Positions 18,201-26,401 of a stretch of DNA of 64,000 nucleotides are shown one piece after another. The first letter of the stretch is position 1; each line of letters starts with the position of its first letter. The notes under the pieces are model-generated. The model was not told the DNA's origin. It saw only the letters and a program-made list of their open reading frames with translations, and searched no databases. Both the position numbers and the translations under genes were made by a program. Source of the stretch: Streptomyces sp. NBC_00433 (GTDB lineage Bacteria; Actinomycetota; Actinomycetes; Streptomycetales; Streptomycetaceae); assembly GCA_036015235.1 (NCBI GenBank), contig CP107926.1, forward strand, positions 2,732,001-2,796,000, in the 5' to 3' direction.

Positions 18201-18910
18201 CCGTCGCCCACCGGGGCGATCCTTACGCGCACCGCGAGAACACCCTGCCGTCGGTGCGCTCCGCGCTGCTCAAGGGCGCGGACGCCGTCGAGGTCGACAT
18301 CCGGGTGACGTCGGACGGGATGCCGGTGCTGCTGCACGACCCGTCGCTGGACCGCCTGTGGGGCCACCCGCAGGCCGTCGCGGGGCTGGCCTGGGACGAG
18401 GTCGTCGAGCTCACCGGCGGGGAGCTGCCGGCGCTGGGCGACGCGCTCGCGGAGCTGCGGCGCCACGCGCACGGCAGGATGCTGCTCGACCTGACCCACG
18501 CCGGACAGGTCGGCCCGACGCTGGCCGCGGTCCGCGCCGCGGGGGCCGAAGAGCGGGTCTACTACTGCGGCGGGGCGACCGCCATGCGTGCCGTGCGGGA
18601 CGCGGACGCGGACGCGGAGATCGCGCTGACCTGGACGACCTCGGCATGGCCCGCGCCCACGCTGCTGGCCGAGGTGGCGCCGCGCTGGCTGAACCTGCGC
18701 TTCGGGCTGGTCGACCGGCCCACCGTCACCTACGCCCGCGAGCACGGCCTGCTGGTGGCGGCCTGGACCGCCGACTGGCCGCGCTCGATGCGCCGCCTGC
18801 TGGCGCTGGGCACGGACGCGGTCACCACGAACCGGCTGACCGCGCTCCAGCGCCTGACGGGGCGCCCCGCGCCGGGCGGCACGGCGAGCGGCCCGGCGGG
18901 GCGCCCCTGA
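18191..18910 (+). CDS. Glycerophosphodiester phosphodiesterase family protein
   Basis: A 239-residue TIM-barrel phosphodiesterase. The active-site motifs AHRGDPYAHRENTLPS and VEVDIRVTSDGMPVLLHDPSLDR carry the expected His, Glu and Asp residues. Family members hydrolyse glycerophosphodiesters to glycerol 3-phosphate and an alcohol such as choline or ethanolamine. There is no signal peptide, so it is cytoplasmic. The ATG at 18191 overlaps the previous gene by ten bases. The pairing of this gene with a deaminase in a polyamine region suggests supply of amino alcohols or salvage, but this is inference. Confidence 0.85.
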   Translation: MALTVAHRGDPYAHRENTLPSVRSALLKGADAVEVDIRVTSDGMPVLLHDPSLDRLWGHPQAVAGLAWDEVVELTGGELPALGDALAELRRHAHGRMLLDLTHAGQVGPTLAAVRAAGAEERVYYCGGATAMRAVRDADADAEIALTWTTSAWPAPTLLAEVAPRWLNLRFGLVDRPTVTYAREHGLLVAAWTADWPRSMRRLLALGTDAVTTNRLTALQRLTGRPAPGGTASGPAGRP

Positions 18911-19007
18911 GGGCCGGCCCTTGGGAGCTTTGCCCGGGGGCTGTCCCGCACTCCCCGGCGGGGGTGCGGCGACAGACCTGCGGCAGCAGTCCTCGGTCCA
19001 GCGACCC

Positions 19008-20441
19008 TCAGTCCAGCGACGTCATCACGTGCTTGATCCGCGTGTAGTCCTCGAAGCCGTAGCCGGACAGGTCCTTGCCGTAGCCGGACTGCTTGAAGCC
19101 GCCGTGCGGCATCTCGGCGACCAGCGGGATGTGGGTGTTGATCCAGACGCAGCCGAAGTCCAGACGCTTGGACATCCGCATCGCGCGGGCGTGGTCCTTG
19201 GTCCACACCGACGACGCCAGCGCGTAGTCGACGCCGTTGGCCCAGGTGAGGGCCTGCTCCTCGTCGGTGAAGGACTGCACGGTGATGACCGGGCCGAAGA
19301 CCTCGCGCTGGATGATCTCGTCGTCCTGCCGCAGCCCGGAGACGACGGTGGGCGCGTAGAAGTAGCCCTCCTCGCCGACGCGGTGGCCGCCGGTCTCGAT
19401 CCTGGCGTGCGCGGGGAGCCGCTCGATGAAGCCGCTGACCTGGTCGAGCTGGTTGGCGTTGTTCAGCGGGCCGTAGAGGACGTCCTCGTCGTCGGGCCTG
19501 CCGGTCTTGGTGTCGGCGGCGGCCTTGGCCAGGGCGGCGGTGAATTCGGCGTGGATCGACTCGTGCACCAGGACGCGGGTGGCGGCGGTGCAGTCCTGGC
19601 CGGCGTTGAAGAAGCCGGCCACCGCGATGTCCTCGACGGCGCGCGGGATGTCGACGTCCTCGAAGACCACCACGGGGGCCTTGCCGCCCAGTTCGAGGTG
19701 GACCCGCTTGAGGTCCTTGGCGGCGGATCCGGCGACCTCGATGCCGGCCCTGACCGAGCCGGTGATCGAGGCCATCGCGGGCACCGGGTGCTCGACCATC
19801 AGCCGGCCGGTGTCGCGGTCGCCGCAGATCACGTTGAAGACGCCCTTGGGGAGGTGCTCGCCCAGGATCTCGGCGAGCAGCACGGTGGACGCCGGGGTGG
19901 TGTCCGACGGCTTGAGCACCACCGTGTTGCCCGCGGCGATGGCGGGCGCGAACTTCCAGACCGCCATCATCATCGGGTAGTTCCAGGGCGCGACCTGCGC
20001 GCAGACCCCGACCGGCTCGCGCCGGACCATGGAGGTCATCCCCTCCATGTACTCCCCCGCGGAGCGGCCCTCCAGCATCCGCGCCGCACCGGCGAAGAAG
20101 CGGATCTGGTCGACCATCGGCGGGATCTCCTCGCTCGCGGTCAGGCCGATCGGCTTTCCGGTGTTCTCGCTCTCGACGGCGACGATCTCGGCGGCCCGCT
20201 TCTCGATCGCGTCGGCGATCCGCAGCAGCGCCTTCTGCCGGTCCGACGGCGTGGTGTCGCGCCAGCCGGGGAAAGCCGCGGCGGCCGCGGCCATGGCCGC
20301 GTCGACGTCCTCGGCGCCGGACAGCGGCGCGGTGGCATACGCCAGGCCGGTCACCGGGTTGACCACCTCGGTGGTGCGGCCGTCCGCGGCCGCGCGGAAT
20401 TCTCCGTCGATGTAGTTGCGCAGGTTGCGGAGTTCGGTCAC
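19008..20441 (-). CDS. Gamma-aminobutyraldehyde-type dehydrogenase
   Basis: A 477-residue aldehyde dehydrogenase. The catalytic Cys is residue 284 in NAGQDCTAATRV, the general-base Glu is in HLELGGKAPVVVFED, and the Asn is in APWNYPMMMAVWK. The NAGQDC signature and overall sequence fit the aminobutyraldehyde and betaine aldehyde branch (PatD/PuuC-like), which oxidises 4-aminobutanal to GABA. GTG 20441 follows AGGGAGC at good spacing. It is divergent from the Lrp/AsnC regulator and aminotransferase. It would supply GABA to GabT encoded at 6.5 kb. Confidence 0.88.
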   Translation of the reverse strand: MTELRNLRNYIDGEFRAAADGRTTEVVNPVTGLAYATAPLSGAEDVDAAMAAAAAAFPGWRDTTPSDRQKALLRIADAIEKRAAEIVAVESENTGKPIGLTASEEIPPMVDQIRFFAGAARMLEGRSAGEYMEGMTSMVRREPVGVCAQVAPWNYPMMMAVWKFAPAIAAGNTVVLKPSDTTPASTVLLAEILGEHLPKGVFNVICGDRDTGRLMVEHPVPAMASITGSVRAGIEVAGSAAKDLKRVHLELGGKAPVVVFEDVDIPRAVEDIAVAGFFNAGQDCTAATRVLVHESIHAEFTAALAKAAADTKTGRPDDEDVLYGPLNNANQLDQVSGFIERLPAHARIETGGHRVGEEGYFYAPTVVSGLRQDDEIIQREVFGPVITVQSFTDEEQALTWANGVDYALASSVWTKDHARAMRMSKRLDFGCVWINTHIPLVAEMPHGGFKQSGYGKDLSGYGFEDYTRIKHVMTSLD

Positions 20442-20646
20442 GGCGATTGCTCCCTGGTCGTCCGGATCACGGTGCTCTGTCGGATGTCCACGCACTGAGA
20501 CAGCTCCCAGCTTAGCCGCAGAACTGCCGTATTCGACATACCCAACTCCCACCGACAACCGAATCGGTATCCAGGACGGCACTCGGCGACGAATTTCATC
20601 GTGCGGGGCTTGCGGGACCGTCGACCTCTCCTGCACAGTGGGGCGC

Positions 20647-21123
20647 GTGGCCACACGTGACATGAACGGCGGGTCGCCGTCGATAGACGCGGTGTCGAAG
20701 GCGATCATCGAGCAGCTCCAGGAGGACGGCCGCCGCCCCTACGCGGCGATCGGCAAGGCCGTGGGCCTGTCGGAGGCCGCGGTGCGGCAGCGGGTGCAGA
20801 AGCTGCTCGACCAGGGAGTCATGCAGATCGTCGCGGTCACCGACCCGCTCACCGTGGGATTCCGCCGGCAGGCGATGGTCGGCATCACCGTCGAGGGCGA
20901 CATCGACCCGGTCGCCGACGCCCTGGCGGCGCTGGACGAGGTCGAATACGTGGTGATCACCGCGGGCTCCTTCGACCTGCTCGCCGAGATCGTCTGCGAG
21001 GACGACGACCACCTGCTGGAGCTGATCAACAAACGCATCCGCGCACTGCCCGGCGTGCGCTCCACCGAAAGCTTCGTCTACCTCAAGCTCCGCAAGCAGA
21101 CCTACACCTGGGGAACCAGATAG
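20647..21123 (+). CDS. Lrp/AsnC-family transcriptional regulator
   Basis: A 158-residue regulator. The N-terminal winged helix-turn-helix (IIEQLQEDGRRPYAAIGKAVGLSEAAVRQRVQKLLDQGVMQIVAV) is followed by the ligand-binding RAM domain (from about residue 75). There is no ribosome binding site before either GTG 20647 or ATG 20662. A TTGCGG and a CACAGT hexamer 18 bases apart end seven bases before the GTG, so the message may be leaderless; this is inference. It stops two bases before the aminotransferase start and is divergent from the aldehyde dehydrogenase, so it probably controls both. Confidence 0.88.
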   Translation: MATRDMNGGSPSIDAVSKAIIEQLQEDGRRPYAAIGKAVGLSEAAVRQRVQKLLDQGVMQIVAVTDPLTVGFRRQAMVGITVEGDIDPVADALAALDEVEYVVITAGSFDLLAEIVCEDDDHLLELINKRIRALPGVRSTESFVYLKLRKQTYTWGTR

Positions 21124-21125
21124 CC

Positions 21126-22487
21126 ATGAGCGCAGACCTGTCGAAGACGGCGTACGACCACCTGTGGATGCACTTCACCCGCATGTCGGACTACGAGAAC
21201 GCACCCGTGCCGACCATCGTGCGCGGCGAGGGCACGTACATCTACGACGACCACGGCAAGCGCTACATCGACGGCCTGTCCGGGCTCTTCGTGGTCAACG
21301 CGGGGCACGGGCGGCACGAGCTGGCCGAGACCGCGTACAAGCAGGCGCAGGAGCTGGCCTTCTTCCCGGTGTGGAGCTACGCGCACCCCAAGGCCGTGGA
21401 GCTGGCCGAGCTGCTGGCGCACTACGCGCCGGGCGACCTGAACAAGGTCTTCTTCACCACCGGCGGCGGCGAGGCCGTCGAGACGGCGTGGAAACTGGCG
21501 AAGCAGTATCACAAGCTGACCGGCAACCACACGAAGTACAAGGTCATCTCACGGGCCGTCGCCTACCACGGCACCCCGCAGGGCGCGCTGTCCATCACCG
21601 GGCTGCCGGCGCTCAAGGCGCCCTTCGAGCCGCTGGTGCCGGGCGCACGCAAGGTGCCCAACACCAACATCTACCGGGCGCCGCTGCACGGCGACGACCC
21701 GGAGGCCTTCGGCCGCTGGGCCGCCGACCAGATCGAGCAGCAGATCCTCTTCGAGGGGGCCGACACGGTCGCCGCGGTCTTCCTCGAACCGGTGCAGAAT
21801 GCGGGCGGCTGCTTCCCGCCGCCGCCCGGCTATTTCCAGCGGGTGCGGGAGATCTGCGACACCTACGACGTGCTGCTGGTCTCCGACGAGGTGATCTGCG
21901 CCTTCGGCCGGCTCGGCACGATGTTCGGCTGCGAGAAGTTCGGCTACGTGCCGGACATGATCACCTGCGCCAAGGGCATGACGTCCGGCTACTCGCCGAT
22001 CGGCGCCTGCATCGTCTCCGACCGGATCGCCGAGCCCTTCTACGCGGGCGGCAACACCTTCCTGCACGGCTACACCTTCGGCGGCCACCCGGTGTCGGCC
22101 GCGGTCGCGCTGGCCAACCTCGACATCTTCGAGCGCGAGGGCCTCAACCAGCACGTCCTGGACACGGAGGCCGGCTTCTTCGGCACGCTGAACCGGCTGC
22201 GCGACCTGCCGATAGTCGGCGACGTCCGCGGCAACGGCTTCTTCTACGGCATCGAGCTGGTCAAGGACAAGGCCACCAAGGAGACCTTCACCGACGAGGA
22301 GACCGAGCGCGTCCTCTACGGCTTCCTGTCCAAGGCCCTCTACGACAGCGGCCTGTACTGCCGCGCCGACGACCGCGGCGACCCGGTCGTCCAGCTCGCC
22401 CCGCCGCTGATCTCCGACCAGGCGCTCTTCGACGACATCGAGGGCATCCTGCGCACGGTCCTGACGGAGGCCTGGGCGAAGCTCTGA
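21126..22487 (+). CDS. Class III aminotransferase, putative polyamine or omega-amino acid transaminase
   Basis: A 453-residue PLP enzyme. The cofactor Lys is residue 283 in TCAKGMTSGYSPIG. Further conserved parts are FFTTGGGEAVETAWKLAKQ, SDEVICAFGRLG and HGYTFGGHPVSAAVA. The family includes putrescine-pyruvate, beta-alanine-pyruvate and taurine-pyruvate transaminases, and the close spacing to an Lrp/AsnC regulator (two bases) and the divergent aminobutyraldehyde dehydrogenase suggests direct transamination of putrescine or a related diamine. It differs clearly from gabT at 6527-7858. The start overlaps no ribosome binding site of note, so it is probably coupled to the regulator gene. Confidence 0.85.
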   Translation: MSADLSKTAYDHLWMHFTRMSDYENAPVPTIVRGEGTYIYDDHGKRYIDGLSGLFVVNAGHGRHELAETAYKQAQELAFFPVWSYAHPKAVELAELLAHYAPGDLNKVFFTTGGGEAVETAWKLAKQYHKLTGNHTKYKVISRAVAYHGTPQGALSITGLPALKAPFEPLVPGARKVPNTNIYRAPLHGDDPEAFGRWAADQIEQQILFEGADTVAAVFLEPVQNAGGCFPPPPGYFQRVREICDTYDVLLVSDEVICAFGRLGTMFGCEKFGYVPDMITCAKGMTSGYSPIGACIVSDRIAEPFYAGGNTFLHGYTFGGHPVSAAVALANLDIFEREGLNQHVLDTEAGFFGTLNRLRDLPIVGDVRGNGFFYGIELVKDKATKETFTDEETERVLYGFLSKALYDSGLYCRADDRGDPVVQLAPPLISDQALFDDIEGILRTVLTEAWAKL

Positions 22488-22656
22488 GGCCGTCGGCCGC
22501 GCTCACCCGTACGGACGGATCGGCGCGGCCGGCCGACGCGCCTGCGGGCGTACGCGGCCACCGCCTGCCTACGGTGCCGGGGAGTGACCGCCCACTCCCC
22601 GGCGTCGGCGACACATCGCCGCCTGCCGCCGGGGGGACGACTCGCGGAGGAACGGC

Positions 22657-23385
22657 ATGGTGGCCCCGCCCGACAACGACGTGCTCTTCGCCCGCACCCT
22701 GCGGCACTCCCACCGGGGCTCGCCGGCCCTGCTCGGCGTCTCGGTCGCACTGCGCGAGGGAGAGATCCTCGGTGTGGTCGGGCCGCGCGGCAGCGGCAAG
22801 ACGACACTGCTGCGCTGCCTGTCGGGGCAGCTGGTGCCCGACCAGGGCGAGGTGTGGTTCAACGGCGCACCCGTCCACACGCTGGCCGCCGCCGCCCGCG
22901 ACCAGCTGCGCAGGGAGCGCTTCGGCTGGGTAGGCAGCGAGCCCGACCTGCTGCCCGAGCTGACCGCGTGGGAAAACGCCGCGCTGCCGCTGCTGATGCG
23001 CGGCGTCAGGTCGCGGGCCGCCCGCGCCAAGGCCCAGGAGTGGCTGGAGCGCCTCGACGTCGGCCCCGCCGCCCGCAAGCACCCCGGCGCGCTGCTCCAG
23101 TCGGAGCGCCAGCGCGTCGCGGTGGCCCGCGCCCTGGTCGCGGTGCCCGCGGTGGTCTTCGCCGACGATCCGGCCGCCCCCCTGCACCACGCGGAGCGCG
23201 CCCAGGTGCTGCGCACCCTCACCAGCGCGGCCCGCTCCCACGGCATGACCGTGGTCCTCACCGGCACCGACCCGGGCACCGCCGCCTACGCCGACCGCAC
23301 GCTGGCCCTGCGCGACGGCCGCTCCGACCCGGCGACGGCCCCCCAGGACCGCGAGACCCCCGACCCGGCCCCGGCGAACGCATGA
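22657..23385 (+). CDS. ABC transporter ATPase-like protein with degenerate catalytic motifs
   Basis: A 242-residue ABC-fold protein. Walker A is intact (GPRGSGKTT). The other motifs are changed: the Q-loop Gln is missing (GWVGSEPDLLPEL), the LSGGQ signature reads LLQSERQR, Walker B ends FADDP with Asp in place of the catalytic Glu, and the switch His is gone (VLTGTDPG). It should bind nucleotide but may not hydrolyse it well. The last 20 residues are Pro/Asp-rich. The ATG at 22657 follows GGAGG at eight bases. Its stop overlaps a 37-codon frame, and an FtsX-like membrane gene follows 104 bases on. Confidence 0.75.
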   Translation: MVAPPDNDVLFARTLRHSHRGSPALLGVSVALREGEILGVVGPRGSGKTTLLRCLSGQLVPDQGEVWFNGAPVHTLAAAARDQLRRERFGWVGSEPDLLPELTAWENAALPLLMRGVRSRAARAKAQEWLERLDVGPAARKHPGALLQSERQRVAVARALVAVPAVVFADDPAAPLHHAERAQVLRTLTSAARSHGMTVVLTGTDPGTAAYADRTLALRDGRSDPATAPQDRETPDPAPANA

Positions 23386-23495
23386 CCCGGCGAAGCGTCC
23401 ACGGGCAGAGCCCCGTTCACGAGGCGGACCCCGGCAACGGCCACGAGGGCGGCCCGGTGCGCGGCTCCCACCACCCTCGGGCGGCGTCGTGCTGA
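23382..23495 (+). CDS. Possible 37-codon linking ORF
   Basis: An ATG overlaps the stop of the ABC gene (ATGA), and the frame (MTRRSVHGQSP...) runs to a TGA that overlaps the GTG start of the next gene. The peptide is polar with many His, Pro and Gly residues and is not recognisable. It may be translated only to couple the two genes. It could also be the true N-terminus of the downstream membrane protein, joined by a frameshift or a sequencing error near 23490. Confidence 0.3.
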   Translation: MTRRSVHGQSPVHEADPGNGHEGGPVRGSHHPRAASC

Positions 23496-24616
23496 GCTGG
23501 CGGATGGTGCGCGGGGCCCGGCTCGGAGCCATGGGCCGGTGGTTGACCGTGGTCGCCGCGGCGGCCGGTACGGGTCTGCTGCTGCTGTCCGCGCTCGGGT
23601 GGGCACTGGGGCACGCGCAGCCCGGCGCCGGGGCCGGGGCCGGGGCGCGGCTGGTGTGGTGCCTGCTGCCGGTCGCGCTGACCGTCCAGCTGGCCGCGGC
23701 GGTCGGCCGCGCGCAGCCGCTGGGGTGGCCGCGCTCGGGGCTCGCCGCGATCGGACTCGGCAGGACAGCGACCGCGATGATCGGCGCCGCAGGCGCCGCG
23801 CTGGCCTGCGCCGCAGGCAGCGCGGTCGCCCTGCTGCTCTTCCTCTACCTGCGCGGCGACCTGGACGGTGTGCCGTACGCGGGCTCCGCGTCCGGTGTGC
23901 TCGGCGCCGGGCACCGGCTGCCCGTCGCGGGCGCCGCGACGCTGCTGGCCGCGGTGCCGCTGGCAGCGGCCGGCGTCGCCGCCGCCGGGCTGTGGCAGCC
24001 GCGGGCGCCGAAGCCGGGCGCCGCGCCCGCGGGGCTGCCGTGGGGCGTCGCACTGACCGCGATCGGGCTCGCCGTGCAGGTGAGCGCGCAGCGCGGGGAC
24101 ACGCTGCCGCTGCCCAGCGGCCTCGGTTCCGTGTCGCCCGCCACAGCCGCGGGGTGGCTGGTGGCCTCGGCAGGCATGGTGGTCGCCGGGCCCGGCTTGG
24201 TGCACCTGTGCGGGCGGCTGCTGGCCCTGCACCGCCCCGGCGCGCTGCGGCTGCTGGCCGGGCGGGCGCTCCAGCAGGAGGCGCGCAGGATCGGCCGGCC
24301 GCTCGGCCTGCTGTGCGCGACGGCGACGGCGGCCGTGGCCGTCTACGACCTGCAGAGCGGCGCAGGACACCGGCTCGGCCCGCTGACGGTCTTCGCCGCC
24401 GCCCTGATCGGCGTGTGCGTGCTGGCCATCGCGGGCACCGCGACGCTGGAGGCCAGGGGCGCCAGGGCGCGCTCCACCACGGCGCTGCGCGACCTGGGGG
24501 CCTCGCCGGCCCTGCTGCGCGGCGCGCTCGCGCTGCGCGCCGGGGTGCTGCTCGCGGTCGCGATCCCCCTCACGGCGGTGGTCGCGGGGCTCGCGACCGT
24601 ACCGGCCACCCGGTGA
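23489..24616 (+). CDS. FtsX-like multi-pass membrane protein, partner of the ABC gene
   Basis: A 375-residue integral membrane protein with eight to ten hydrophobic stretches. The C-terminal part (ALRDLGASPALLRGALALRAGVLLAVAIPLTAVVAGL) resembles the cytoplasmic turn and last helix of FtsX/MacB-type permeases, where LRxLGAS contacts the ATPase. No large extracellular domain is seen. No substrate can be proposed. It follows the degenerate ABC ATPase gene in the same direction. The GTG at 23489 has no clear ribosome binding site and overlaps a short upstream frame. Confidence 0.6.
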   Translation: MLSWRMVRGARLGAMGRWLTVVAAAAGTGLLLLSALGWALGHAQPGAGAGAGARLVWCLLPVALTVQLAAAVGRAQPLGWPRSGLAAIGLGRTATAMIGAAGAALACAAGSAVALLLFLYLRGDLDGVPYAGSASGVLGAGHRLPVAGAATLLAAVPLAAAGVAAAGLWQPRAPKPGAAPAGLPWGVALTAIGLAVQVSAQRGDTLPLPSGLGSVSPATAAGWLVASAGMVVAGPGLVHLCGRLLALHRPGALRLLAGRALQQEARRIGRPLGLLCATATAAVAVYDLQSGAGHRLGPLTVFAAALIGVCVLAIAGTATLEARGARARSTTALRDLGASPALLRGALALRAGVLLAVAIPLTAVVAGLATVPATR

Positions 24617-24642
24617 GCCGGCCGGCGGGCTATCGTGCAGGC

Positions 24643-25755
24643 GTGCCTGCCGACACCCCGCCCCCGCCCGCCCGTGAGATCGAGACGCTGGAGGAATTCG
24701 ACCGGGTCGCCCTGACCGGCTCCTTCGCCGGATACCGCCTGCAAGCCGTCGACCTGACGGACCGTACGTTCGCGCTGCTGGTCGCCGACACCACGCAGGC
24801 GGTCTTCCTCGGCTGCCCGATGGAGCCGCAGGCGCTCGCGCATGTCAGGGCTGGCGGCGCGCTGGTCTTCCCGCCGGTCCCGCACCTGCCCTTCGACCCC
24901 TACCGTGCCACGCTGTACACCCCTCCGGAGCTGTACGCGGATCTGGCCGGCGGCTACGAGCACACGCCCGACGCCCGAGCCTACGACTGGTTCCGGTCGA
25001 CCTCGGCGAGCGGCGACATACTCGCCTCGATGCTGCGCTCGATCCACGACGACGCCGTGACCGACGCCCTGGACGAGCATCTGGCAGGCGCCCGGGTGGT
25101 GGGCGTGATGGGCGGCCACGCCATGAAGCGCGGCACCGACGCCTACGCCGGGGCCGCCGGGCTCGGCCGTACCCTGGCCCGCGAGGGCCTGACGGTGGCC
25201 ACCGGCGGCGGGCCCGGCGCGATGGAGGCGGCGAATTTCGGCGCCTACGCCGCGCCGCACGAGGACGTGATGCTCGGCAAGGCGCTGTCCGTGCTCGGCG
25301 GGGCGCCGTCCTTCCGCCCGTCGGTGGGCGCGTGGGCGCTGACCGCCTTCGAGGTACGGGAGCGCTGGCCGGAGGGCGGCACGTCGCTCGGGGTGCCGAC
25401 CTGGTTCTACGGCCACGAGCCGCCGAACGCCTTCGCCTCGCACGTGGCGAAGTTCTTCGCCAACTCGGTGCGCGAGGACACCCTGCTGGCCCGCTGCAAT
25501 GCCGGCGTGGTCTTCCTGCCGGGCGCGGCGGGCACCGTGCAGGAGATCTTCGACGCGGCGACTCCGAACTACTACTCCTCGCGCGGCGAGCCCGCGCCGA
25601 TGGTGCTGGTCGACAGGGCGCACTGGACCGAGCAGCTGCCGGCCTGGCCGCTGCTGAGCGCGCTCGCGCGCGACCACCCGATGGCGTGGCGCATCGCGCT
25701 CGTCGAGTCGGTGGCCGAGGTGCCCGACGCGCTGGCCCGGCTGGCGGAGAAGTAG
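24643..25755 (+). CDS. LOG-family protein (lysine decarboxylase-like fold)
   Basis: A 370-residue protein. The second half has the nucleotide-binding LOG fold: VVGVMGGHAMKRG, ATGGGPGAMEAANFGAY, and LPGAAGTVQEIFDAA. The last motif replaces the classical PGGxGTxxE of cytokinin riboside 5'-monophosphate phosphoribohydrolases with PGAAGTVQE, keeping the Thr and Glu. The N-terminal 150 residues are an extension not present in minimal LOG proteins. The role is probably hydrolysis of a nucleotide N-glycosidic bond, with unknown substrate. The GTG at 24643 is preferred. A GTG at 24613 that overlaps the previous stop (GTGA) is an alternative and would imply coupling. Confidence 0.7.
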   Translation: MPADTPPPPAREIETLEEFDRVALTGSFAGYRLQAVDLTDRTFALLVADTTQAVFLGCPMEPQALAHVRAGGALVFPPVPHLPFDPYRATLYTPPELYADLAGGYEHTPDARAYDWFRSTSASGDILASMLRSIHDDAVTDALDEHLAGARVVGVMGGHAMKRGTDAYAGAAGLGRTLAREGLTVATGGGPGAMEAANFGAYAAPHEDVMLGKALSVLGGAPSFRPSVGAWALTAFEVRERWPEGGTSLGVPTWFYGHEPPNAFASHVAKFFANSVREDTLLARCNAGVVFLPGAAGTVQEIFDAATPNYYSSRGEPAPMVLVDRAHWTEQLPAWPLLSALARDHPMAWRIALVESVAEVPDALARLAEK

Positions 25756-25776
25756 CCGGGCGGCAGCCGGCCCTGC

Positions 25777-26256
25777 TCACCCAGCGGCGGCGACGGCGTC
25801 CTCCAACTCCTTGACCACGATCTTCTTCATGGCCAGCATCGACTTCACGGCGGCCTCCGACCTGGCCGGGACGGGGTCGGCGATCAGCTCTTCGAGCCGC
25901 CGGGGCACGATCTGCCAGGAGACGCCGTAGCGGTCCTTGAGCCAGCCGCAGGGGCCCTCCTCGCCGCCCTTCTCGGTCAGCGCCGCCCACAGGCGGTCGA
26001 CCTCCTCCTGGGACCCGCAGTCGACGGACAGCGACATCGCCTCGTTGAAGGTGAAGTGGGGGCCGCCGTTCAGCGCCAGGAAGCGCTGCCCGGCCAGCTC
26101 GAACTCCACCAGCATCACCGTGCCGGGCACGCCGGGCCCCGCGTCGCCGTACCGCTGCTCGCGGACGACGCGCGAGTCGTCGAAGAGCGAGGTGTAGAAG
26201 GCCGCGGCCTCCTCGGCCTTGTCGTCGTACCAGAGGAAGGTGGTGATCTTCTGCAT
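25777..26256 (-). CDS. VOC-family protein (PhnB / 3-demethylubiquinone methyltransferase-like fold)
   Basis: A 159-residue vicinal-oxygen-chelate protein: MQKITTFLWYDDKAEEAAAFYTSLF at the start, FLALNGGPHFTFNEAMSLSVDC in the middle and GWLKDRYGVSWQIVPRRL near the end. These are typical of the PhnB-like group wrongly named 3-demethylubiquinone-9 3-methyltransferase. The reaction is unknown. The ATG at 26256 follows GGGAG. It is convergent with the LOG gene and is followed by the thiQ stop upstream on the same strand, with 145 bases between. Confidence 0.8.
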   Translation of the reverse strand: MQKITTFLWYDDKAEEAAAFYTSLFDDSRVVREQRYGDAGPGVPGTVMLVEFELAGQRFLALNGGPHFTFNEAMSLSVDCGSQEEVDRLWAALTEKGGEEGPCGWLKDRYGVSWQIVPRRLEELIADPVPARSEAAVKSMLAMKKIVVKELEDAVAAAG

Positions 26257-26401
26257 GGTGTGCTCCCGGATCTCGTCGGCCTGAGGGCGTCCTCGCCCTT
26301 CCAGCAGATAGGACGGATCGGGGCGGCGAAACTCATCGGTGCCCATGCGGGTGGTTCCCACGGCGGTCCGGGCGCGGGCCGCAGCCCCGCCACCGCCCGG
26401 G

